Below, one piece after another: positions 37,744-50,000 of a stretch of 64,000 bases of DNA. Positions within the stretch are counted from its first letter, which is position 1; each line of letters starts with the position of its first letter. The stretch is from Geosiphon pyriformis (lineage: Eukaryota > Glomeromycota > Glomeromycetes > Archaeosporales > Geosiphonaceae): contig JAAOMT010000586.1 in assembly GCA_016748015.1 (NCBI GenBank), positions 604,534 through 668,533 on the forward strand. Direction: 5' to 3'. A program made the position numbers and the translations under genes. The notes beneath the pieces are model-generated. The model saw only the letters and a list, made by a program, of their open reading frames with translations, ran no database searches and was not told where the DNA came from.

Positions 37744-40039
37744 TTTTTTTTTTATTTTTTATTAAATTTTAACGAGCGAGACCCAAATACCACCTAAACT
37801 ATGATATCACAGAAGAGATTACATTATAGGCGTAAATCATGCATTTTCTACATGTGATCAGACACTCGGCCTAATCAAAGACTCACTATGCTGAATCAAA
37901 AATAGGTGGAAATAATTCCAACTCACGAATTCTCTCAATGATACCATTCAGATTCCTAGAATCAAAAATAAACTCACTAAGAAACAATCTAATAGACTCA
38001 ATATTGCCTCTGGTTTCAGCACCAGACATACACCACAAAGCAATAATATACTCAATAGTGTCCTCACTTAAAAAGGAAGGCTTAGCAGCCAGCATACCAT
38101 TATAATCCATATTACCAAAGTTAACCTCAGATCTAAGACAAGCAATGTCCTTGGAGATCCCAACCAAGAGATTAGAAAAATTGTTAGCAGCACTCTTCAT
38201 AGAAATGAGATCCTTCGCAACCTGAACAGCCTTAGCAGCATTATCATTAAGAAGACGAGACACCAAAGCAACCAAAGAACCAACAGGCTCAACAATAGAC
38301 TTAACCAGAGCAGCCAAATCCGAAATCTGCTTTTTCAAAGAGTCCAATCTAGAACCAACAGCAGGATCAGCAACAGAAGCAGCCAAAAGAGCCACCAAAG
38401 GAGGAAACTCAGAAAGACCAGAAGAAGCAGCAGTCTTGGCATATGAAGCAGAACCCACAAAATGAGACCTGAAAATCTTGGGAACCTTGGGAGTGGGGGG
38501 TGGAAAAATCTTGCAATCTATGGCCAGATGGCCCATTTCTTGACACCTAAAGCAGCGCCGGCAGCCAGGAGTTTTCCACCAGATATGGCATTTCTTTAGA
38601 GTACCAGTCTTGACTACAGCAGAATCCAAATCGCCTTGAGAGTCAAATGTAACCAAAGCAAACCAGGAACAACGACCAGAATCAGGAGAACAAGGGATGA
38701 AACATGTATGACCACCAATCTGAGAAATCATATCACTGATTTCAAAAGCAGTACAACCAGGGGGAAGGTTGACCAATTTGGCCTTAAACTTATCACGAGA
38801 CAAAATAGTCTCATTTTGATTCACCAGAGGGAGGATTCTAACACTATCCTTGCCCACCAAGATTGACCAATGCTTCAAGACAGACACAGCAGAGTCCAAC
38901 TTTTCAAAATAAACCACTACATACTGCCAAATGCCAGCAGGCTTCAGCACAACACGAGCAACACTACCAAACACACTAAGAGCCAACTTAATGTTAGCAG
39001 CAGACACACCCAAAGGTATATCACGCAGCACAACAGCAGCAGAAGAAGAACCAAATTCAGAAACCACCAAAGACTTGGCAATTTTGAGGGTGGCCAAACA
39101 AACAAAGCTTGTGAGCTCAACTAGAAACGCAGCTTTCAAAGACTGTTGAGAAGCAAACTCCACACAGAAAAGCTTCACATTGTCTTTTGAAACAGATTTG
39201 GCACCCAAGAAACCATGCAAAAACTGAAAAACAGTCTTAACATGAGCCAATTTGGTCTTGAAAATAGCACCAGGCACCAGAGTGGAGGCCACCCACCCAG
39301 CAAACTTTTGACGACTAGTAATAGTTTCCCAAGCACTATCAGAAGTAGCACCAGAAACTAAAGGAGGAGATAAATCAGTTTCCATTTGATCAGCCCAGTT
39401 CCCAAGAACAGGTGACCCAACAGAAGAAGATTGTTTTGCTTCTAAAACCGGCGATGATCTGCTGGAAGACACCATATTTGGCAACACAGCCAGTGATTGA
39501 TCTTGGCCCATCTTGGATGACGTGTTGAATGATGCTATGGAGATCTCACCTAAGATCTCATTGGGAACCACAAAGGGGTTCGGTGTAACAATAGCAGAGA
39601 CAAGCGACTGCTCCCACTTTTCTAAACTTTTGGTCTTTTTGACCATTTTTTTTGAAAAGGTGGTGCCAGAAGCACCAGGTGTTAAGTCTATAGAGGGGAA
39701 AACCAGCTTATTTACTGGTCTATTATTAAAAACTTTTGGGCTCTTAGTCGGGGTGGAGGCAACACTGGGATTAACCCAAGTGTGTCTCTTTGAAGAAACT
39801 TTGACTGGTGAAAAACCAGCCAAAGATAGGGAAGTTGATTCAGTGGCTACCAAAGGCAGCTTTTCATGATTACTGGGTAAGGGGAAGGCTTCTAAAACAT
39901 TTTGCCTAATTGCTTCTACAACAGAAAGAGCTCCTCTGGTTAAAATTTTATTAGATATCTTAGGACAGATATCAGATGCAGCCTTTTTACTCTTAGCTCT
40001 GGTCGTGGTCATAAAATTAAGGAGACAAAGAGTGAAATT
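37744..40039 (-). mobile_element. ORF1-only 'half-LINE' H1, complete
   Basis: Non-autonomous retroelement on the minus strand. It has a short 5' leader (ACTCTTTGTCTCCTTAATTT before ATG), a single ORF and a 3' UTR with the family tail motif (GATCACATGTAGAAAATGCA, then CTCGCTCGTTAAAATTTAAT) plus an A-rich end. Flanked by AAAATTAACT. No nuclease or reverse transcriptase is present. It meets the tail of LINE B tail to tail. Confidence 0.85.
37886..40012 (-). CDS. Intact half-LINE H1 protein, RRM-RRM-CCHC (ORF1p-like)
   Basis: Uninterrupted 708-codon frame, the only intact transposon ORF in the window. The N-terminal about 300 residues are Ser/Lys-rich with KRHTWVNPSVA. They lead to an RRM-like fold (about 318-395; VVLRDIPLGVSAANIKLALS), a second (about 404-475; AKLVNLPPGCTAFEISDMIS) and a CCHC knuckle (about 482-495; CFRCQEMGHLAIDC). 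A long helical C terminus follows. WSILVGKDSVRI between the two folds matches WSFLIGKDSVRV of LINE ORF1, so the proteins are distant relatives with the same domain order. The expected role is RNA and cDNA chaperone in retrotransposition. Intactness next to decayed LINEs implies recent mobility or selection. Confidence 0.85.
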   Translation of the reverse strand: MTTTRAKSKKAASDICPKISNKILTRGALSVVEAIRQNVLEAFPLPSNHEKLPLVATESTSLSLAGFSPVKVSSKRHTWVNPSVASTPTKSPKVFNNRPVNKLVFPSIDLTPGASGTTFSKKMVKKTKSLEKWEQSLVSAIVTPNPFVVPNEILGEISIASFNTSSKMGQDQSLAVLPNMVSSSRSSPVLEAKQSSSVGSPVLGNWADQMETDLSPPLVSGATSDSAWETITSRQKFAGWVASTLVPGAIFKTKLAHVKTVFQFLHGFLGAKSVSKDNVKLFCVEFASQQSLKAAFLVELTSFVCLATLKIAKSLVVSEFGSSSAAVVLRDIPLGVSAANIKLALSVFGSVARVVLKPAGIWQYVVVYFEKLDSAVSVLKHWSILVGKDSVRILPLVNQNETILSRDKFKAKLVNLPPGCTAFEISDMISQIGGHTCFIPCSPDSGRCSWFALVTFDSQGDLDSAVVKTGTLKKCHIWWKTPGCRRCFRCQEMGHLAIDCKIFPPPTPKVPKIFRSHFVGSASYAKTAASSGLSEFPPLVALLAASVADPAVGSRLDSLKKQISDLAALVKSIVEPVGSLVALVSRLLNDNAAKAVQVAKDLISMKSAANNFSNLLVGISKDIACLRSEVNFGNMDYNGMLAAKPSFLSEDTIEYIIALWCMSGAETRGNIESIRLFLSEFIFDSRNLNGIIERIRELELFPPIFDSA

Positions 40040-40057
40040 AAAATTAACTTGAAAAAA

Positions 40058-40654
40058 TAAATATAAAATTTTAATTTAATAGATAGTTTTATGTATTAAT
40101 TTAAATAATGTAAATTTAAAAATTATTATTTTAATATATTAGAATTTTTGGATATTTATTTTTAAAATTGGTTATTAGAAAAATAATAAGTTTTATTAAT
40201 TTTTGTAAAATAAATTAAAAATAATATAGTAAATAAAATCTAAATTAAGATAATTGCTTCTTAATAAATTGTAAAATAATAAAATAAAATATATATTTTT
40301 TATTTAATATAATATTATATATATTTTTTGGTTATATAAAATATTCTAATAATTTTAATTATTTTTAGGTTTTATTAATATTTTTAAAATTTTTAACCCA
40401 AATTAATATAATTATGAATAGTTAATATATTAATAAAGTTTTTATAAAAAAATTTTTGCAAGTTTTAATTTTTATGTTTTTTTAAAAATTATTATATTCT
40501 TTTATTAACATAAAAATTAAATAATTATTGTTGATTAATTCCAAGTATTTTTAATAATATTTGTATAATAAATTTACAAATTTTAAATAATTTGTTTTTG
40601 CAAATTTTAATTTTGTTAATTTTATTAATTATTATTAATAATATTTTATTTTTT
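40058..40654. other. AT-rich spacer between head-to-head half-LINEs
   Basis: About 600 bp of AT-rich sequence with no gene. From 40,043 it continues the 3' flank of LINE B beyond the H1 insertion. H1 and H2 point away from each other across it. Confidence 0.7.
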
Positions 40655-40664
40655 ATAGATTATA

Positions 40665-42954
40665 ACTTAATAAAACTCTTTGTCTCCTTAATTTTATGAC
40701 CACAACTAGAACAAAGAGTAAAAAAGCTGCACCTGATATCTGTTCTAAGATATCTAATAAAATTTCAACCAAAAAAGCTTTCTCTGTTATAGAAGCAACT
40801 AGGCAGAATGTTTTAGAAGTCTTCTCTTTACTTAGTAATCATAAAAAGCTGCTTTTAGTAACTACTGAAGCATCTTCCTCATTTTTGGCTGGTTTTTTAC
40901 CAGTCAAAGTTCCTTCAAAGAGACACACTTGGATTAGTCCCAGTGTTGCCTTCATCCCTACTAAGAGCCCAAAAGTGTTTAATAATAGACCAGTTAACAA
41001 GCTGATATTTTTTTTTATAGCTTCAGTATCTGGTGCTTTTAGCATCTTCTTTTCAAAAAAATGGTCAGAAAGACCAAAAGTTCAGAAAAGTGAGAGCAGT
41101 CGCTTGCCTCTGCTATTGTTACACCGAACTCCTTTATGGTTCCCAATGAGATCTTAGATGAAATCTCCATAGTATCATCTAGCATGTTGTCCAAGATGGG
41201 CCAAGATCAACTATTGGCTGTGTTGCCAAATATGGTGTCTTCTGGCAGATTATTGCCAGTTTTAAAAGCAAAGCAATCTTTTTTTGTTGAGTTACCTGTT
41301 CTTAAGAACTGGACTGACCAGATGAAAACTGAATTATCTTCTCTTCTAGTTTCTGGTCCTACTTCTGGTGGTGCTTGGAAAACTATTACTAGTTGTCAAA
41401 GATTTACTGAGTGGATGGCCTCCACTCTGGTGTCTGGTGCTACTTTTAAGATCAAATTGGCTCATATTAAGGCTGTTTTTCAGTCAATACATGATTTTTT
41501 GGGTGCAAAGTCAGTATCAAAGGACAATGTGAAGCTGTTTTGTGTGAAGTTTGCTTCTCAAGTGTCTTTGAAAGCTGTGTTTTTAGTTGAGTTTACAAGC
41601 TTTGTACACTTGGCCACTCTCAAAATTACCAAGTCTTTGGTAGTTTCTGAGTCTGGTTTCCCTTCTGCTGCTGTTGTATTGTGTGATATGCCCTTGGGTG
41701 TGTCTGCTGTTGACATTAAGACAGCTCTCAGTGTGTTTGGTAGTGTCACCCATGTTGTGCTAAAGTTTGTTGGTGTTTAGCAATATGTGGTAATTTATTT
41801 TGAGAAATTGGACTCTATTATGTCTGCTTTGAATCATTGGTCAGTTTTGGTGGGCAAAAATAATGTTAAAATCCTCCCTCTGGTGAATCAAAATAAGATT
41901 ATTTTGTCTTGTAATAAGTTTAAGGCCAAGTTAGTTAATTTTTCTTTTGGATGCACAGCTTTTGAGATTAGTGATATGATTTCTCAAGTTGGTGGTTGGA
42001 CATATTTTATCTCTCGTTCTCCTAAGTCTGGTTATTATTTCTGGTTTGCTCTGATTACATTTGATTCCCAAGCTAATTTGGACTCTGCTATTGTCAAAAC
42101 TAGGACACTAAGAAAATGCCATATTTGATAGAAAACTCCTAGTTGTTAACATTGTTTCAAGTGTCAAGAGCTGAACTATCTGGCTGTAGACTATAAGATT
42201 TCTTTACCTCTCTCTCCCAAGTTTCCCAAAGTGTTTATATTACACTTTGTTGGTCTTAAGTCTTATGCTAAGACTTCTGCTTCCTTGGGTTCCTCTGAGT
42301 TTCCACCTTTGTCATCTCTTGTCTTTTTTTCAGTTGTTGTTGGTAATTCTTTGATGCTGTCCTATCTGTTTTCTTTGGAATCTGATTTAACTAAGCTTTC
42401 TGCTTTGGTTGAGTCTATTGTTAAGCTTATTGGCTCTTTGGTTACAACTTTTAAACAGTTTATTAATAATGATTTAGTTTCAAGTAGTGCTCTTGGTCTT
42501 AGAATCAATGAGATTTTAGTACATATGGGTTCTTTTAGTAGGACTGTTAGTAAGTTAAGGAGGGAAGTGGTTTCTTTGAAAAAGGAATGCTGCATGGAAG
42601 ACATTGATATGTCTGGTGATTCAGAGCTTCTGCCTGTTGTGGGTGATAAGGTGTTTTCCAACTTAATGTTCCTTTGGGAGCATGAGTCTGTTGATATTAA
42701 AACTGATTTCTTTAAAACTACCAAGTGGCTAATTGGTTTGATTTCTTACAATGCAACTTTGTTTTCTGTCATTCAGAAGATGTCATCTCTGGATAAGTTT
42801 TCTTTTATAGCATTAATATAGTGTGTTTTTGACTGGTCCGAATGGCTGATCACATGTAGAAAACACATAATTAGCACCTAGTTTAGATTGATTCTTTGAT
42901 GTATTGTTTTAGATAGCTTTTGGGCCTCACTTATTAAACTTTAATAAAAAAAAA
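40665..42954 (+). mobile_element. Half-LINE H2, complete length, mildly decayed
   Basis: Same structure as H1 on the opposite strand: ACTCTTTGTCTCCTTAATTT leader, ORF from 40,696, 3' UTR with GCTGATCACATGTAGAAAAC, A-run at about 42,945-42,954. ATAGATTATA occurs at 40,655-40,664 and 42,955-42,964, a candidate target-site duplication. Confidence 0.8.
40696..42822 (+). pseudogene. Half-LINE H2 ORF, broken
   Basis: Starts ATGACCACAACTAGAAC, parallel to H1. It is broken by a shift near 41,060-41,130, a TAG at 41,778 (Trp in H1: GIWQYV versus GV-stop-QYV), TGATAG at 42,126-42,131 (H1 has Trp-Trp at IWWKTP), and decay of the knuckle (the first Cys codons are changed around 42,145-42,175). The last open part ends at TAG 42,820. 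Confidence 0.8.
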
Positions 42955-43156
42955 ATAGATTATATTTTATAAAAAATATTAAATATTACAAATAGATATA
43001 TTAAATTATATTTTATAATTTAGTATTGTAATTTAATTATATTTTTTAAAAATTTTAATAAATTTAAAAATTTTTATGTTTAAATTTTTGTATAAAAAAC
43101 AGAAATTTAATTATTAATAATTTTTAATATTTAGTATTTTTTATAGTAATTAATTT

Positions 43157-43877
43157 TTTTTTTTTATGAGTGTAGTCCAAACATTATCTAGTACTATATA
43201 TCAAAGAAATAATCTAAACTAAGTGTAAATCATGTATTTTCTATATGTGACCAACCACTTAAGCCAATTAGAACAATACTACACAGTTATATGAACAGAG
43301 ACTGAATTACCAACACCTGAAAAAAATACACAAAATTTACAAAAACCAAAATATACATCAAAAGTCTTAGTAATGCCAAGCAATTTGACCACACTAGCAG
43401 AAAATTTCAAAGCCAGGCCAGACACCAAGATAAAAGCTGAACTATTCAAAGAAATCAGTCTGTTCTTTTCCATATAGGCATGATATTTAGCATGAACCAA
43501 CCAGATGTTATTCCTAAAAGCAAGACCAAGAGAGTACATAAATTTGACAATCTTTAAATTAGCAATCTTGGAATTATAAAACATAAAAACAGTCTTGTTA
43601 AGCCAACCATTAAAAACAAAATTCTTATAGAAAGCTGTATACATAGATAAATTAGAAGCACAAAATAACAACAGTTGTAGCACACTAAAAGAGGAACAAG
43701 AGAGACCAAAAAGTGCCTTCCAGGAAGCCACATGGGAGTCTATTATATAGTAACAAGCAGAAATGTTTATCTCACAAGAGAAAATATGATCTGATACCTC
43801 CATATCACCACAATATAAACACAACACACTGGAATAGCTTCTATCATAAAAGTGTTTCTGAATGACCACAAGCAGCC
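43157..43877 (-). mobile_element. LINE fragment C, 5'-truncated 3' end
   Basis: Only the last about 590 coding bases of ORF2 and the 3' UTR are present on the minus strand. The 196-codon frame (43,279-43,869) starts within the segment equivalent to LYNKLYSSVLCLYCGD of copy A. It keeps the zinc-type motif CLYCGDMEVSDHIFSC and runs to the natural stop. AATTAATTT at 43,148-43,156 and 43,878-43,886 is a candidate target-site duplication. This is typical 5' truncation by incomplete reverse transcription. Confidence 0.82.
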
Positions 43878-43889
43878 AATTAATTTATT

Positions 43890-44019
43890 TTGATTATTTT
43901 TATCTTTTTAATAAATATTTAATTATTAATAAATTAATTTTATATTATTTTTGTGTTTTTTATTAATAATAATAATAAAATAAAATAATAAAATAAAATA
44001 AAAATAAAATAAAAAAAAG
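43890..44019. repeat. A/T-rich short-unit repeat before LINE D
   Basis: Stretches of AATAA/AAATA-type units (about 43,965-44,015) directly precede the D 5' UTR. This may be an older retroelement tail into which D inserted. Confidence 0.5.
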
Positions 44020-47000
44020 AAATAAACTTTTTTCTCTTTTACTTTTCAAATCCTCTAAAGAGCAAATTTTTCGAAAAAGAAGTTTTTAATTTTTTTTTGC
44101 AAATATTTCTCAATCAAATAATCATTTTGTAATAAATTTGGCTGCTGTTTTAGGCAGTACTATGTCTAAAAAAAAAATATTTAAAGGAGTTTTTTATGGT
44201 CTTGTTAAGAATTTTTTTTTCCAAAAAAAAAAGTTTCATTTAATAATATTAAGCATTCTAAAGATGAGAAAGATATTTCCTTAGTCAAACCTGGTCCTGG
44301 TAATAGTGTGTTTTTAGCTATGGACAGTATATCTGGCAATAGTAAAAATAATAATATTATATTTAGTGTTGGCAATAATTCTCTTCTTGGTTTGGTGGCA
44401 AACATTCTTAAAGCTAAAAAAATTAATACTGGTCTGGTTTGTGTTTCCTCTTTTGGCTTGATCAATTATAGCATAAATGAAAATAATGAATTTTTCTCTT
44501 TTTTTTTTAAGATATCTTTCAACAAAAAGTGAGTTGATCCAAAAATTATCAAGACTTAAGTTAAAGTGTCCATCAAAAAATCTTTTGCTCTTAATATTAA
44601 TTTTAATACTGTGGAAGAAAAATCTATTATAGCAAAAACTCAAGTTGTTAGAAAATTATTCTTATTAATCAATAATTTTGGGAGGGGAGCTATTACTTTT
44701 TCAAAATTTGAAGAGATTATTCAATCTACTTTTACTTCAGAAAAAAGCATAGAAATAGTCATTTTATTGGCCAAAAAAAAGGGGATTAACATAAACAATA
44801 ATCTTAAAAAACAAAAAATAAGATCAGATTAGGCTGTGGTAATCAAAAAAATTCTCATAAACATGCCTAAAGATATGATCATTGCTGCAGTATCCAAATT
44901 TGGGAAGATTAAGTCGATTAAAATTCAATTGATTGAAATATGGCAAAAGACTGTGATAAAGTTTGCTGAATTAAATCAAGCTGATTAATTGATCTTAAAA
45001 TAATCATTCCTAATCAGAAAATATTCTGTACATATAGTCAAAACTATAAAAGATTGTAAGATTTGGGTGTCTAAAGATTGGTTCAGAGCACTTTTGTTTA
45101 TCTTGCTGATAGGAACAACAAGACATGATCTTAAGACTCTTTTAGAAAGAGCTAGTAAAAAAATTTGTGTTATAAATAGATCTATAGAAACTGGTAATAA
45201 GATTTACTGTGCTGTGGTTGACTTTAACTCTGATAAGAATTTGGAATCTGTCTTTTGCACAAAGCTGATCTTTGGTAGTATAAGGCTCTTTTGGACTAGA
45301 ATGGATTTGGTTTGTTGTAAAAAATGTGAATATTTTGGATATTTAGCTCTCAAATGTGATGTGTCAAGTATATCTGTGCTGCCATTGTCAAAAAAATTCT
45401 ATAAAAAGATTTTTTCTAAGGAAGTTTACTTTCAACTTGCCAAGTTGTATAAAAAAAAAATGTTCTAATTTCTTGCCCTGCTGTCTTTGGTGGCAAATTT
45501 TGGGCCCAAGTGGTCTTACTTGCTGGTTCTTCTGGTGATACTTACTTCAGTTCTGGTCCTGGTTTCTTTCCTTCTGGTGTCTTAAGTTTGGGTGGTACTT
45601 TTTATCTTATCTTTGCTGATAACTCATTTTTGAATGCTTATTTAGCCTCCTTAAAACACTTCTTAAAACTTTTAATGGATTAAGTTTCTGGTATTGTGTA
45701 CAAATTCAGCAATTTGGAATTGGTGCTTCTGGCTCCTTTTTTTTTTTTTTCATGTTTAACTACTCCAATAACTGCCAATTTGAATTTGGGTTTGACTATG
45801 GTTTTGAACAGCCCTATTTTAGTGCTTCTATTTCCTTCTTTTATTGTTTTTAATGTCTTAATTCTGGGTTCAAGTAGTTCAAAAGTGCTGACTACTAAAA
45901 TAGGCTGTTTAGAATCTAAGTTAGTGGCTCTTGAGGTCTCTGTTAATTCAGTTTTGATAAAATTAGATCAATTGTGTACTAAATTAAATTTTTATGTGCC
46001 TTTTTTTTCCCAATAAGTAATTTGGTTTGGAAAATTGCTACATGTAATGTTTGTGGTATCAATGTACTGACTAAGCAGAAAAATATTATACATTGGCACA
46101 TGAACTCTAATAATATAATTTCAATAATCACAGAAATAAAATTGAGATCTAGTATTAGGCCATAGATTATAACCAAATTTGATGGTATGTGAGTGTTTAC
46201 ATTTGGTTTGAATAAGAGTTTTTTTGATGCTAGAGTGATAATTATTATGAACAATTCTCTGGCTTGACATGTTTTTAAGATTAGGAGATGTCTGATCATG
46301 TTATTTCAGTTCAGCTTCTTTTCAAAAGCAAGCTTTTGGTCATAATTTTAAGCTTGTATGTTGGTGTTTTTGCTGAAACTAGGTTTGGTTAGGCAGTTGA
46401 AATTAATTTTTTTATTGCAAAAACAGTTAATGTCAGCACTTTTGTGGTTTTGGATGGGGATTTTAATAAAAATAGTTCTAAAGAGTGTGAGCTTTCAATT
46501 TTGTTTGGATCTGAATTTGGTCAATTTACTTGAAGGCTATTATTTGGCCAAAACTTTCACATGGAGCAATTTAAGAGGAGTTGAGAAAATTATTGATTAC
46601 ATTTTTGTTAATAAGTATTTATTGTTAGTAATTGCTAGTCATGAAATTGTTTCTGCTTCTGATTTTTTTAATACTAATTACAAGACTGTTATGATGTCAG
46701 TTGGTCTGAATAGACTTTTGGATTTTCATTTGAATAGTTTGCACAAACAAGCTAATAGAAATTATTGAAAGTTTAAAATTGCTGGTGCAGATGTTCTTAA
46801 ATGGGCTTGTTTTAAAGAATGTATTTTTGTCAAGTTTTTTTCTGTAGTTGGTAAGTTTTTATTTGCAAGTGCTAGTGGAGATCTTAATACTATGTGGAAT
46901 TTGCTGAAGAAGATAATAGTAGATTTGGCTAATAATGTTTTTTCTAAACATTGATTTTGTAATGTCAAATATTCTTTTAACAGACAATCTTTTAAGTTTT

Positions 47001-50000
47001 TTAAACTGAAACTAATGGTTGCCAAAGTAATTAAGTCTCTTTAATCTGGTAATTTTTTTAGGACTAATTTATTTTTTGGTGCTTGGTTAATTGTTGATAA
47101 AGTTAAGACTCTTAAAATTTGAGACATATTAGATAATAGCACCAGTGGTATAAATGTTTTTAGTTACTTGTTAAGGATTAGAAAAAGTTACTATTATTCC
47201 AAGATGCATGAATCTAAGACTACTAAGTCTGCTGTTATTAAGTGTGCCATTAATAAGAAAATGAAAAATTTTTGCTTAAACAAAGACCATATAATCAAGA
47301 GTATATTAGATAAGCCATTTTATAAAATAATTTTTGATCATTTAATTGTTGATGATAAGCTGGTTTTTGATCTTGATAATATTAAATCTAATGTTAATAT
47401 TATAATGGAGGAGTGAACTAAGAAGCATTTAGTTTCTGAATCTTTGTTTGATCTTTAAGCCTGCCAATATGCCTTTTTATAATATGTGAATAACAATGTT
47501 TTCTCTGATATTATGAATGTTGTTAGTTTTAATGAGTTGGTTTAAGTTGTTAGATATTTACCAAATAGAAAAACTACTGATTTCAGTGGTATTTCTAATA
47601 AATTGTAAAAGCATTGTAATGACCATATTCTCAGAGGTTTTTTGGATTTTTTGAATTTGTGTTTGAAGTTGAATGCTGTTCCAATTTTATGGAAAAGAGC
47701 ATAAGTTTTAATAATACCCAAACCTTATAAATGGAATGGCATCTTGATGAATACTCATCCTATTGCTTTGGTTGAGACTGTTCATAAGATTTTTTTTAAA
47801 ATTCTCTCAGATCAAATCTCTTTTGTCTGCAATAAATTCAGTATTCTCTATGGGAATAACTTCTTTATTTTAAAAAGTACTTTGACACAGTCTCCTATTT
47901 TTGCAGTTGGTTTAGTGGTTGAAGATGCTTTGAAAAAAGACAAAAAAGTTTGGTTGGTTTTGCAGAATATGCACAAGACATATAATTCAATTGGTTGATA
48001 TTATTTAAGAGCTAATTTGTGACATATCAAAATGTGCAAGAGATTTATTGAGTTTTTTGGTGGAATTCATAAGGATAGATTGAACAAAATCATAACAGAT
48101 TTTGGCCTTTCAGATAGATATTAGGTGTTTAATGGTTTTGATTAAGATGAGATGTTTTCTTTCTTTCTTTGGCAAATTTTTTATGACTTTTTTTTTGTGC
48201 AAAGTCAAAAGACAGAAGAGTATATGTGGTTATCAAATTAATACTAAGTTTGTGATCAAGATAAAGAGAATTAATAATGTGAGTAGAATGATTTCTTTTT
48301 TCATGACTAAAGCTTTTGTGGATGACATTATCTGGGTTGGGAATAGCCAAGCTGCTACACAATTTATTTTAGACATTATTAGTGACTTCTTTTTAATTAA
48401 TATTATTTCAATTAATAATGACAAAATTGTTGTCATTCCTATTAATAAGAGGATTAAAAATGCTGTTCTCAGGATTAGTGGATTCTCTATTTCAATTGCA
48501 AAGTGTGGTGTATTTCACAGGTACTTGAGTATCTTCTTGTCTACTAATGGTTTATTCAAGCCCAGTTTGGCTAAGACTTAATCTGATATAAAGTTTTTTT
48601 TCAATATGGTGTTGAGAAAAACTATCTTGGATAAGCAGTTTTTGTATTTGGTCTCAGCAGTTCTGCAGCCCATTGTTGGCTACTGCACTCAGTTTAATTT
48701 TATTTCTTTCACTGTTTACCAGTGTTGAAATGTTTTGGTTAAGAAAGATTTTAAGTCAAAGACTAGACTGTCTCGTAATTTTTCAAATAAAGTGCTGTAT
48801 TATCTTTCATTATATGGTTTGAAAACATTTAAGCAAGTTCAAACTAAGGAGAAGTCAGCTTCAATTGTTATTTTTACTAATGCTTCTGGAATTCTTGGTC
48901 AGCTTTTTGAGCACAGATTTTTGGATTTGTAGGTTTTGGGCTGGGCTTTTCTGAACTCCTTACAATATCCAGTATAGTTGTATGTTAGTTTTTCAAACAA
49001 TTTTTTGGCTGAAATTGTGCATGTTTTTTTGGACAATAGTATTTCTATGACAAACAATTTGCTCTGTATTTTTTTTTGTTCTGGCAGGTTTTTTGTTTCA
49101 AGTGTTTTGGGGCCATTATTGTATTATGATTGTATTAATTTCTTAAAAAGATTTGGTGTGCCTTTTTATAACAGACTTTTGGACAAATGCAGTAGAATTT
49201 TAGATTGGAGAACATTCCAAAATTAAAAAAAATTAGACTTCAGAGGATTTGTGCCCTTTTGGTTTGTTTTGGTGTCAAAGTTTTTACATGATTCTGTGCT
49301 TACATTAGCATTTTCTAACAGAGATTCTGTGTTGAATGTTAATAATGTTTTGTTATCTGGTCAGTTTTTTGATATTAAGAGTAGTTTGCTTAAAGTCTGG
49401 TCAAATATTTTTACTGTATATACAAATGGTTTCTTAAAAGAGCTTGGTTTTGTTAATGTGGCTAGAAATGCTGCTGCATTCTTTTCTGAGATTAATTTGG
49501 GCATTAAAGTTAAGATTAATAAGTTTTTGTCTTTTATAATGGCAGAATTACAGGCTATTGCTTTGGCTTTGAAATGTGTGCCCTTTTTTTGTTTAGTGGT
49601 AGTGTGTTTGAACAGTTAGACTGTATTGAATACATGTGTTTCAGAGTTGAAGTTATCTGGTCCCAATTTTTGTAGTAATTGTTAAATAGAGAGAAGACAT
49701 ATTGCAAATTTGATTGTTAATAAGAACATCTCTGTGGTCTGGTTAAAGGTTAAAGACCACTTAAGTATTTTGAGTAATGTTTGCACAAATGCTTTGATAG
49801 AAGTGGCTGCTTATTCTTCTTTGCTGTTGCTGATTAATGTATGTAAACATTTTATTATGGTTAATAATCTGCTGGTTTCTGATAACATTTATTATTTTAT
49901 TTGGAATATTTTTAGATTGGTAAATCATGCACATTGGAAAATTAGTTCTGGTTCTAGGATTTTAGGTGGTTTTTTGGTTTATGATATTGATTGGATTCAT

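Noticed and set aside
43965-44015. AATAA-type repeats as a telomere or satellite
   Set aside because: Units are irregular and short; an old retroelement tail is more likely.
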